NCBI GenBank assembly: GCA_003354225.1
Contig: PIVH01000139.1
Coordinates: 1 to 7,586 of the forward strand
DNA from: Globobulimina sp.
Lineage: Eukaryota > Foraminifera > Rotaliida
Length of the DNA stretch: 7,586 nucleotides
Reading direction: 5' to 3'
Shown here: positions 1-7,465 of the stretch, piece after piece
How positions within the stretch are numbered: position 1 is the first letter of the stretch
Layout of the letters: each line of letters begins with the position of its first letter
Translations under genes and position numbers: made by a program
Notes under the pieces: model-generated
What the model was told of the DNA's origin: nothing
Seen by the model: the letters and a program-made list of their open reading frames with translations, nothing else
The model's database searches: none

Positions 1-95
1 AATCAAAACCATTCGTCTTGCATTACAGACTGATCAATAAATTCAATCAAATGTCAAAACAACACAATACAATCAAACACGCAAAAAAAAAAATA
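1..95. other. 3' flank of the large minus-strand gene; no gene seen
   Basis: This AT-rich stretch follows the TGA stop of the 1970-codon gene. A run of eleven A at 83-93 (T on the coding strand) begins 3 nt after the stop. I see no AATAAA or ATTAAA on the minus strand here, so that gene's 3' end may use a variant signal or lie outside the window. On the plus strand an AATAAA sits at 36-41, with a TGA at 31-33 and a TAA at 38-40 in two different frames. This is the pattern expected if a plus-strand gene ended just left of the window, but too little sequence is present to call one. Confidence 0.4.
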
Positions 96-3000
96 TCATT
101 GTTGATCATCAACCATTGGAGACAATTTTGAATCAATTTCCTGTGAAATATCGCGAATAATTCGAAATGAACTGCTGATTGGCTCCACAATCGAAGAATA
201 AAATGTTTCTGGAATGGTATTTTGTGGTGTTTGGATGCCAAATTTCTCCAAAATAGTGTCCGCAGAAACAATATATTTGACGGAAGGAAAAGGCGGCTCA
301 AATTTATATGTGTCGTGATTAAAAGTTCTCTTATTATTGTTTTCTGATTGTTTTTTGTTTGACATTTGCGACGAAATGGAAGTCGAAGAGGTTTGCGATT
401 TTTTATGTGTATGTTGCTGTTGTTGTTGCTGTTGCTGTTGATCCGACAGTCTTTCTTTCTCATTAATCGTTTTCAAGGATTCTTTCTCGTTTTTCTTGTG
501 TTTGATAATAATCTCATTATAGTCGCGATGATATTTTTTGAATGTTTTGCCGATATTATCAAATGGCCGCAAGTCGAGCGGCAAAATAAATGTTTGATTG
601 CCCCACTTTGCGTCAAAGATGTCGGTGACGGAGAAATCATCGATGTTTGTCTTTGCATTGTAATGTAAGTGGCAGACTGGCACAGCGATTAAATCTTTGG
701 TCGACGACAACGCCGCGTGGTTTTGTTCATTTTTTAAGGCATTCGGATCTAAAATAAATTGAATCGGCACCACATACAAACCATGCTCCACTTTGCCATT
801 ATTTTGATCGTGGCGCTCCTGCGAATTGTCATTATTTTTAATGCCAAAATAAACATTAATATCATCCTCAATTAACTGCGTATGGTCGTCTTCCAAATAT
901 TCTTTGCATTTTCTGTTGAATAGAAATTTGAAATAATTTAAATGCAGCCGGACATAGTTATTTTTCTGGTTATTGTCCACATACAAAATAAGGCCAACAC
1001 TCCGTGCTTTTAATTCAAAATTGCCGATCACAAATAGCGGCGTATCCGGATCCAATCTGTCCGTCGGACCAAAAAAATCTGACGCTGACAACTGCGATTT
1101 CCATGACAACGGAGATAAGCCACGATTGGTATAATAGCGCGTAAATACGGACTCGCTCAAAGACGGTTGCTTAGAAAGTGTTAATTCTGGCTTTGATAAT
1201 ATCACTTTTGTGCCATTGCCATCGTCCTCTTCTTTGTTATTATTATTATTGTTCAGATTGCCATCTTTCTCCTTCTTTTCTTGCAAATGCGTGGCAATGT
1301 CATTTTGTTCCCGTTTCATAAACGCAGCAATTGTGTAATACGCAGATAACAAATATGGGATTGAATGCGGCGCCAATCGCAGAACAATGCCTTCTTCCAA
1401 TTCCAACAAAATATTCACCACAAAATCGGCATTATTATTGGTTGCCGACGGCGGAGAATCTTGGATTTCAATGTGCATCGCCGAAGTTGTGTTCATTTCA
1501 ATTAATTTGCGCAACGTCAAGGTTTTCAATAAAATGTTTGTTTGCGGCACACTGATTTGTAAGCGGTTGATGCCACATTTGATGCTGTTATTGAATGGAT
1601 TGTGTGCATTTGCATTATTTTGGTTATTCACCAGATTGTTATTCGGATTGTAATGATGCAAAAAGGAGATGGTCATCACATCATTCATTCGGAAGGAGCC
1701 TTGTAAGGGTTCCAATTTCTTCATTAATGCGCCGCGTTTCCTCTTCCACGAACTTCCGGGCTCACTTTGATTATTTGCCACATTGACGGCCATCGCAGCT
1801 AAATTCTTAATATTGTTCAGCATGGAAGTGGCTGAGTGCTGCGACGATTTATTATTATTTTGCATTGTATTTCGTTGCCGAGAGCTCCGACTTCGATCTG
1901 AAAACTCAATGAATCCGTGATAAGTTAGCCGAGCGCGGATTAAATGATCCTTGTTATTATTGAGCATAAAGCCGTCGTCTTGGTATAAAAAGACAAATTG
2001 ATCCAATCCGGCTTTAATATGCGTACTAATCAATGGCAAATCTGTCAGATCGCAGACAAAACGGATTTTATCTTTGATGCAGAATAATATATATCGCGCA
2101 TTATATTGCTGCAGATTGCTATGCTTATTATTATGGAATGGGCTGTGTGGATCATCCGAGGCTTTGTAATGTGGCACTTTCGGGATCGACAGTTGTTTCT
2201 CGATGCATTTTATGAATAAATTGGTGGTAATAATGCCCAGCGCAGAGGTGTGAATCACTACTTTTTCCAATGAGATCAAGGTGGTAATAATCGGCAAACC
2301 GTCGGCTCGCAAGTTATGTCCTTGCGATCGTTGGATATCTAAATCAAAGCGGATATGCGTCATCAAGCCATAGTTCTTTTTGTTTAAATGATTGTATGCG
2401 TTGGAATGCGATTTTTGTAGGATCTTCATGGAGACCTTGGGGATGGATATGGTTAATATGTCGGTGTAGGACGTATGAGTCGCGGCGTCCAAATCTAATG
2501 AGGTATGGCACCAACAGATTGAGATCGGGTCGTTTACATTGAAGACACACTCCAATTTATCGTAAATTGGTTGACACGAAAGTGTGGTGTTCAAATTGGC
2601 GATCGATACACAAAGGGTGTGGTTGGATACTTTGTTCTTATTATCTTTGTTGTTGTTGTTGTTGCTCTCTTTATTTATATGATGCTCATAAATGCCTTCC
2701 GTCGATGCAATATTTAAGCATTCAATGGTGGCGCCCACAAAGTGTAGGAAGTGCATATCCAACGAGATTTTGTCAAAGTTGATCAACACAAAGGTGTCAG
2801 ACTCAATTTGTTCGGGACTCAGCGAGATGGACGAAAATAATTTGATATATGGCAATGATATGACCGAAGGCAGATTGCTCTCATTTTTATTCGGGTTTGG
2901 TGTGGCTAGCGACAATTTGCCGCCTCGCCATTCGAAGTTTATATCCAAATCCCAGTTTGGCAGCATTTGCTTTTTATTGCCCACATTTAGCATATTTTGC

Positions 3001-6000
3001 TCCATCGAATTGTTTGCTTTGTCGCCACCAATTAACTCCGTCACCACACCGCGCGGATTCACATCAAACTCATTGTTGATATCTGTTATGTTTATGATTA
3101 ACTGCAATATGTTTGGCTGAATTATGGATTTAACGTCGGCCACGACAATATTTGATTTGATAAAGTATTTATTGGTCTGCTTCTCTTTGCAATTAATATC
3201 CTCCTTATTCAAGCAATGCAAGCTATGTTTGAACACGCTCCGGGCATTAAACTCTATGAATCGCCATCGATTCGAAAATATGTTTTCAAAATGCTGATAT
3301 CGCTCAATCTTCCACATATTGTCTATATTCACCTTTTCGTCCAAGCCAGCAATCACATTGGAAGCACGTATATCGATGGTCAGCTTTATTTGCTTCGACT
3401 GAGCGTACAAATCATTCGATTTGATGCCGGCCTGAGCTTCGTGGCAATAGAGACTGACAAACTGAATCTGCTCCGTATTATCCCCTCTGTTGTTGATGTG
3501 GTTGATATGCGTCGATAAGAGGGGCCGATCCGCATTGTAATGCTGCCCCAATACTGCCACACACAAAAAGTTCTTAACCGACACCATCGACGTAAAATAA
3601 ATGTGATTGCTGAGCATGTCAATGGCCTCCGTCTCCACCATTTGTGGCCGCAGTTTCTTTTTCCTCTCTTTGTTGCCATATTGGCCCGAATGCAAACTGA
3701 ATGTGGTGCTGTGTGGTACGTGCACAGTGGAGGGAGACACTGCGGGCACCGATAATTGGTCCGTTCTGGCCGGATAATTCTTGTCTGAGTTTGGTTTCGT
3801 TATGTTTTTGTCGTGTTTCTTTTGCGAGGAAGTCACCGAAACATTGGTGTTAATATTATTGGCGTTCACTGCGATGGTATTCGTATTGGTCCACGACAAA
3901 TGTGTACCGAACTCAGTGTCTTCCCGGTAATCTGGCAACAGCGCAGAGCGGGCGCCGGCAACCTGCGTCGAGGAGAAATTCTGCATTGAAGGCATACGCG
4001 ACAACAATACGCGTTTAATGCCGTCGATTTCCTGAATGACATTGGTGCTCACCGTCGTTTTGAACTCCTCCTCGTATTTATACATTAACATTTGCAGCAC
4101 CGTCACCACAGAGGGCGTCAATTGGATTTGTGTCTGCATCAAATTGACATCCTGCGATACGTGCCATTGGTCGCGTACTTTCTGCACAAAAGCAATGATT
4201 TCAATGTTAGAGCGTGCGTGCAACGGCAATATCGGTCGAATGTTATCATGGCTCTCGGAGCTGACGCTATGACTGCTTTTCTGTTGGGAGCTGGTGGCAG
4301 CGGCGGCGTATAATTTGCGTTTGGTACGTTTGGATGTCGAATTTTTAGTGACCAACTTCTTCGGTTTTTTCCTTTTGGATTTGTTTGCTTTGTACATTTC
4401 TTTATCATTGATGACAATGCGCGTATTGCTAAATGTTTGGTACAATTTACTCTTAACATGCTTGCGTTTGCCGTGCTGCTCTTCCGTCCGCGTCGTATCC
4501 TCGTCGTTGTCGTCCAGCTCGTCCCGACACGAAAAGGGGCCGCTCGAACTGCTCTCCGAATCTGTACTGTCATATTCATCGTCATCCACAAATACGACTT
4601 TATTCTCATCGCCATACCGATCGCGATATTCATCGTCGCCATCACCAGTGGCTTCGTCCCAGACTTCCAAACTGATATAATCCGCGCTGTTCAGCATCAT
4701 CGCAATTTTGTCCGTACGCACGGGTAAATATTCCGGCGTGTATACAATTTGCAAGTTAAGTGGTCCGGACTTGGCCACAGCGCGTACATTTGGCGTATCT
4801 GTCAATGATATGTTGGCATCCAAGCCTTCAAAGGCTATGTTGACTTGAATCGTAGTTTGGGGCAAATAGCCAGCACATTTGGTCAAGACTGTATGTTCCG
4901 GACTGTGTTTACCAAGGAAATTATGCTTTATTTTCGACACTGAATCGCTGATTTCTTCATATACTTTAATCACTGTGCTGGCTTCGTTGCGCAACCTGGA
5001 ATATAAACGAATTAAACTCCCAAACATCTTCTCAGAGACTTGCGCATTCATTTTAGATAAGGCAATAGTTGCTACAATGGTCACTTTCTCTGATTTTTCA
5101 TACAGCTCATCCTCGTCTGCAACGGAGCCAATTTCAAATGAAGAATATTTCTCGGAGTTGTATTTATGTATAGGGGAGGTTTGGGATTCTTTTTTTGTCA
5201 CAATACGCGTTAATATATAGGGGAATTTCTGGGTATTTATACTGGCAATGTGTGGATTGTGAATATAGGATTGGATGTCTTTGGCCATTCTACGCGAAGC
5301 TTGTGGCGCTTTATAGACAATAAAATCTAATTTGTGTTGTTTTTTGCCAGCTTCAATGGCTGCAGTATGATGCGAGTTATTTGGTATTCTGAAATGTGAC
5401 GTTATTGATTCTAAGGTGTAGATACAAACACATTTCTCACTTATCCACGACCGGAACTTAAAATGTTCTAAATTTGCAACTAAATCAATGCAACGTGGCT
5501 GTATTTCGACAGATTCGTTGTAATCCCAACTGGGCAAATTATTTTGTATGGAGCTGATATCCGATTTCTTGACGTTTTGTTGAATGGAAGTTAACCACGG
5601 CTCGACTAATTGTTTGAGATCTAACCGTTTACGATTTGATTTGGAATCTAATATGCGATCGAACAATATCTGCGAGACACATTTCTCAGCGTCTATGGCA
5701 ATGGATACCTGTTCTATATAGCTGCCATTTTGTGGCGCATTTTTGGTGTTTTTAGAGAGTGGCGTCGCAGTTTTAAGTGGTATTGGTGTATGTGGTTCAG
5801 TCCGCGGTGTGTCCACATTGATATTGGTTGTTTTTGTATTGCCGACCACCTGCACGGAAGTGGAGGTGCTATATCCTCGTTGATGGAAGTCGTCGTTGGA
5901 AGTATTGATGTTTGTGCCGCGAATTAAATTTGGAATAGACGATATGCTGATGGTTGGCTCATGTAATCCCAATTTAAATATAACTTGTCTGTCATCGAAT

Positions 6001-6008
6001 GTTGACAT
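96..6008 (-). CDS. Very large intronless protein of unknown function (1970 aa)
   Basis: One open frame of 1970 codons, far too long to arise by chance. The ATG at 6006-6008 is chosen because it is the first in frame after an in-frame TAA at 6039-6041 and has A at -3. An AG at 6032-6033 on this strand could be a splice acceptor, so a short 5' exon cannot be excluded. I do not recognise the protein. Residues about 165-450, 600-655, 795-1110, 1130-1370 and 1435-1565 show repeated alternating-hydrophobic, strand-like segments. Linkers between them are rich in Asn, Ser and Lys. An acidic insert at 451-510 is followed by a basic, NLS-like stretch at 513-566. Poly-Asn lies at 1116-1120 and 1586-1591, and nine Gln at 1857-1865. 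Residues about 1650-1840 look like a folded C-terminal domain, followed by a disordered linker and a conserved-looking tail at 1900-1960. I see no signal peptide, clear transmembrane helix or enzyme motif. Length plus many beta-rich modules suggest, weakly, a bridge-like lipid-transfer protein (BLTP1/Csf1 type); that is inference, about 0.2 likely. Confidence 0.9.
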   Translation of the reverse strand: MSTFDDRQVIFKLGLHEPTISISSIPNLIRGTNINTSNDDFHQRGYSTSTSVQVVGNTKTTNINVDTPRTEPHTPIPLKTATPLSKNTKNAPQNGSYIEQVSIAIDAEKCVSQILFDRILDSKSNRKRLDLKQLVEPWLTSIQQNVKKSDISSIQNNLPSWDYNESVEIQPRCIDLVANLEHFKFRSWISEKCVCIYTLESITSHFRIPNNSHHTAAIEAGKKQHKLDFIVYKAPQASRRMAKDIQSYIHNPHIASINTQKFPYILTRIVTKKESQTSPIHKYNSEKYSSFEIGSVADEDELYEKSEKVTIVATIALSKMNAQVSEKMFGSLIRLYSRLRNEASTVIKVYEEISDSVSKIKHNFLGKHSPEHTVLTKCAGYLPQTTIQVNIAFEGLDANISLTDTPNVRAVAKSGPLNLQIVYTPEYLPVRTDKIAMMLNSADYISLEVWDEATGDGDDEYRDRYGDENKVVFVDDDEYDSTDSESSSSGPFSCRDELDDNDEDTTRTEEQHGKRKHVKSKLYQTFSNTRIVINDKEMYKANKSKRKKPKKLVTKNSTSKRTKRKLYAAAATSSQQKSSHSVSSESHDNIRPILPLHARSNIEIIAFVQKVRDQWHVSQDVNLMQTQIQLTPSVVTVLQMLMYKYEEEFKTTVSTNVIQEIDGIKRVLLSRMPSMQNFSSTQVAGARSALLPDYREDTEFGTHLSWTNTNTIAVNANNINTNVSVTSSQKKHDKNITKPNSDKNYPARTDQLSVPAVSPSTVHVPHSTTFSLHSGQYGNKERKKKLRPQMVETEAIDMLSNHIYFTSMVSVKNFLCVAVLGQHYNADRPLLSTHINHINNRGDNTEQIQFVSLYCHEAQAGIKSNDLYAQSKQIKLTIDIRASNVIAGLDEKVNIDNMWKIERYQHFENIFSNRWRFIEFNARSVFKHSLHCLNKEDINCKEKQTNKYFIKSNIVVADVKSIIQPNILQLIINITDINNEFDVNPRGVVTELIGGDKANNSMEQNMLNVGNKKQMLPNWDLDINFEWRGGKLSLATPNPNKNESNLPSVISLPYIKLFSSISLSPEQIESDTFVLINFDKISLDMHFLHFVGATIECLNIASTEGIYEHHINKESNNNNNKDNKNKVSNHTLCVSIANLNTTLSCQPIYDKLECVFNVNDPISICWCHTSLDLDAATHTSYTDILTISIPKVSMKILQKSHSNAYNHLNKKNYGLMTHIRFDLDIQRSQGHNLRADGLPIITTLISLEKVVIHTSALGIITTNLFIKCIEKQLSIPKVPHYKASDDPHSPFHNNKHSNLQQYNARYILFCIKDKIRFVCDLTDLPLISTHIKAGLDQFVFLYQDDGFMLNNNKDHLIRARLTYHGFIEFSDRSRSSRQRNTMQNNNKSSQHSATSMLNNIKNLAAMAVNVANNQSEPGSSWKRKRGALMKKLEPLQGSFRMNDVMTISFLHHYNPNNNLVNNQNNANAHNPFNNSIKCGINRLQISVPQTNILLKTLTLRKLIEMNTTSAMHIEIQDSPPSATNNNADFVVNILLELEEGIVLRLAPHSIPYLLSAYYTIAAFMKREQNDIATHLQEKKEKDGNLNNNNNNKEEDDGNGTKVILSKPELTLSKQPSLSESVFTRYYTNRGLSPLSWKSQLSASDFFGPTDRLDPDTPLFVIGNFELKARSVGLILYVDNNQKNNYVRLHLNYFKFLFNRKCKEYLEDDHTQLIEDDINVYFGIKNNDNSQERHDQNNGKVEHGLYVVPIQFILDPNALKNEQNHAALSSTKDLIAVPVCHLHYNAKTNIDDFSVTDIFDAKWGNQTFILPLDLRPFDNIGKTFKKYHRDYNEIIIKHKKNEKESLKTINEKERLSDQQQQQQQQQHTHKKSQTSSTSISSQMSNKKQSENNNKRTFNHDTYKFEPPFPSVKYIVSADTILEKFGIQTPQNTIPETFYSSIVEPISSSFRIIRDISQEIDSKLSPMVDDQQ
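414..440 (-). repeat. Poly-glutamine run (9 codons) in the large gene
   Basis: Nine consecutive Gln codons (residues 1857-1865) mix CAA and CAG, so this is not a pure trinucleotide array and should be fairly stable. It sits in a Ser/Lys/Gln/Asn-rich linker (about 1835-1898) that separates the folded C-terminal portion from the last roughly 70 residues. It is probably a disordered spacer. Confidence 0.85.
1236..1253 (-). repeat. Poly-asparagine run (6 codons) in the large gene
   Basis: Six Asn codons, mostly AAT (residues 1586-1591), lie in a charged low-complexity linker (about 1565-1600: Lys/Glu, then Asn, then Glu/Asp). The linker lies between an alternating-hydrophobic module and the C-terminal domain. 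Confidence 0.8.
2649..2663 (-). repeat. Poly-asparagine run (5 AAC codons) in the large gene
   Basis: Five identical AAC codons (residues 1116-1120) lie in an Asn/Lys/Asp linker at about 1110-1128. This is a short perfect triplet repeat, and therefore a candidate length-variable site within the species. Confidence 0.8.
4311..4658 (-). other. Acidic-to-basic disordered insert within the large protein
   Basis: This covers residues 451-566 of the 1970-aa protein. Residues 451-510 are dominated by Asp and Glu, with a serine cluster (SSSS at 486-489) in contexts such as DSTDSE that would suit casein kinase 2. Residues 513-566 are dominated by Lys and Arg, including KSKRKKPKK at 543-550 and SKRTKRK at 559-565, which resemble nuclear-localisation or nucleic-acid-binding patches. 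The segment has few hydrophobic residues and is probably a long flexible loop. The composition is read directly; any localisation role is inference. Confidence 0.7.
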
Positions 6009-6348
6009 GGTAGAAAATTGTGAATGTCCACCTGTGTGTTATTGAGAAACATCAATTTACAGGAAATATTTATGGGAATTAATGGCAAAAAAGGCGTACG
6101 TTGGTTGCATAAAACATGCTAATTCTTATAAGAAAGGAAATATTTTGTGTAAGTGTAAAGATACAGCATTATGATATCAATAACAAATTATAATCGGATA
6201 GAAGAATAACATAAATTAGAAGAAAAATGGATCTACACAACAACCAAAGATCTGTGACTTGGTCCTTCCTAAAAAACGAATTTGAAACCAAAAAGTTAAG
6301 CCATTGATTTGTTCCACAAAACTGTTGTTTTTATCACGTTGTTAAAAT
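6009..6348. promoter_or_regulatory. Divergent intergenic region, presumed shared promoter region
   Basis: These 340 bp separate two start codons that point away from each other, so both 5' UTRs and core promoters should lie here. The stretch is visibly more AT-rich than the flanking coding sequence. TATA-like words occur at 6127-6132 (TATAAG) and around 6188-6194 (TTATAAT), but none is at a position that can be tied to a known start of transcription. In-frame stops close both genes upstream: TAA at 6039-6041 on the minus strand and TAA at 6343-6345 on the plus strand. No coding sequence or RNA gene was recognised in it. Confidence 0.5.
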
Positions 6349-7465
6349 ATGTTCAGAAAACACTCAAAACAAAGTAAATTGGATGGATTTGGATTTGAAC
6401 CTCAACCATTTTACAATGCACAAGCACTAATTCGATCACTCGCATTCCATCCATCGGGGCAGTCTCTATGCATTGGTTCTGGCGATGGACAGATTGAAAT
6501 ATTTGATACATTACATGTCAACCAACAAGAAACACGCTTCCCTAAATTTGTAGGGCAGCAATACCACAAACAATCCATTCTCAACCTACGTTATTCACCG
6601 GATGGCAGCTGTATTGCATCGTGCTCCAATGATAAAACAATCCGCCTCATCGATATGAGAGACCTATCGTGTCGATATAGAGCGGCATACCACAACAACA
6701 TACAAATAAAACCTCAACACATTCTACACAATGGACATACTATGCGATGCATACATTTCCCATCCTGCTTACAAGTGTTATCAGGCGAATCTGGTCAATG
6801 TTCTCTTAGGTTATGGGACATTACAAAATGTAAACTCATTGGCAATTGGAATGAACATATCCGTGGTATCACAGCCATCCAATCTTACGACAACCTGATT
6901 GTCACCAGCGGCATTGACAAAGTTAAACAAATATATTTTTTTTGTCTATATTTCATCAGAGTTAACAATGAAAACAAAACAGAAAATAGTAGTTTGGGAT
7001 CTGAACCAGCCAAATCCCATCAACGTCATCAATCGATATCCAGCTCGTGTCAACGATATAAAGCTCATCAAATACCCGTCAGACTACCACGTAATTGCAG
7101 CCTATGCAGGTATATAATTAGTACATGTTTCCATTTTGATGTATATAACAAAACAGTAATATAACCAATAAAATATCACAGATAACGCTTTAATATGCTA
7201 CAGTTTAGCACGAGGTTGCATTGTTTGGCAATGTGTAGCTCACCAAACAAGCTGCAATGCATTATCCATATCAACAGACAACAAACTATGTCTTTCATCA
7301 TCACTCAATGGTCAAATCGTTGTAAACCAGTGCAGAACCGGTCAATTATTAAGTACTTTACGTCAAACACACGGAAACGTGACAATCGAATGGAATCCAA
7401 CACAAGCAATGTTTGCCAGTGCCACACACAAAGGAGCTGTCAACTTCTGGCAGTGTACTATTTAA
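6349..7465 (+). CDS. Seven-repeat WD40 beta-propeller protein, WDR47-like (three exons)
   Basis: Proposed exons are 6349-6921, 6983-7109 and 7182-7465, giving 328 codons including the TAA stop (327 aa). The ATG is the earliest possible without another exon, because an in-frame TAA lies at 6343-6345. Splicing restores GIDK/KIVVWDLN across intron 1 and AAYAD/NALICYS across intron 2, both typical WD-repeat strands. Seven repeats can be read at residues about 27-55, 73-105, 127-160, 169-200, 212-245, 253-285 and 295-325, with landmarks such as AFHPSG, SPDGSCIASCSNDKTIRL, LRLWD and VVWDL. This is enough for one closed propeller, a scaffold for protein contacts with no catalytic residues. Repeat order and wording recall, from memory, the C-terminal WD domain of WDR47, a microtubule-associated protein; katanin p80-type propellers are related alternatives. 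The animal protein's N-terminal LisH/CTLH region is absent. WD40 is near certain; the WDR47 assignment is about 0.4. Confidence 0.9.
6922..6982 (+). other. Intron 1 of the WD40 gene (61 nt, phase 0)
   Basis: The donor is AAA/GTTAAA and the acceptor AAAACAG/AAA. It is needed because the WD40 reading frame breaks after GIDK and resumes in another frame at KIVVWD. It is T-rich in its first half (eight T at 6935-6942). The length is not a multiple of three, so retention shifts the frame. An earlier CAG at 6957-6959 would give the wrong phase and a 38-nt intron, so it was not used. Confidence 0.85.
7110..7181 (+). other. Intron 2 of the WD40 gene (72 nt, phase 1)
   Basis: The donor is GCAG/GTATAT and the acceptor ATCACAG/ATAAC, splitting a GAT (Asp) codon. 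Without removal the exon-2 frame stops at TAA 7115-7117. With removal the frame continues for 95 codons through two further WD repeats. An alternative CAG at 7154-7156 would bring in an immediate stop, so the downstream acceptor is preferred. Confidence 0.87.

Noticed and set aside
36-41. Plus-strand AATAAA near the left edge as the end of another gene
   Set aside because: Only about 35 bases lie upstream in the window, and all three frames are too short to judge as coding. It is noted within the flank entry instead.
101-113. Palindrome GTTGAT-C-ATCAAC at the end of the large gene
   Set aside because: It has only six paired bases with a 1-nt centre, inside the last codons of the gene. It is too short to claim a terminator or binding site in a eukaryotic context.
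47-463. 138-codon minus-strand open frame at the 3' end of the large gene
   Set aside because: It is an out-of-frame reading of the Asn/Gln/Lys-rich linker and C-terminus. The repeated Asn/Ile/Arg pattern comes from the low-complexity DNA.
2692-3120. 142-codon plus-strand open frame antisense to the large gene
   Set aside because: It is a shadow of the 1970-codon gene. Its composition is Cys- and Ser-rich in the way antisense frames usually are, and no homologue is recognisable.
4139-4645. 168-codon minus-strand open frame, Met- and Arg-rich
   Set aside because: It lies wholly inside the large gene on the same strand in another frame. Its composition comes from the acidic and basic codon runs read out of frame, and it has no recognisable motif.
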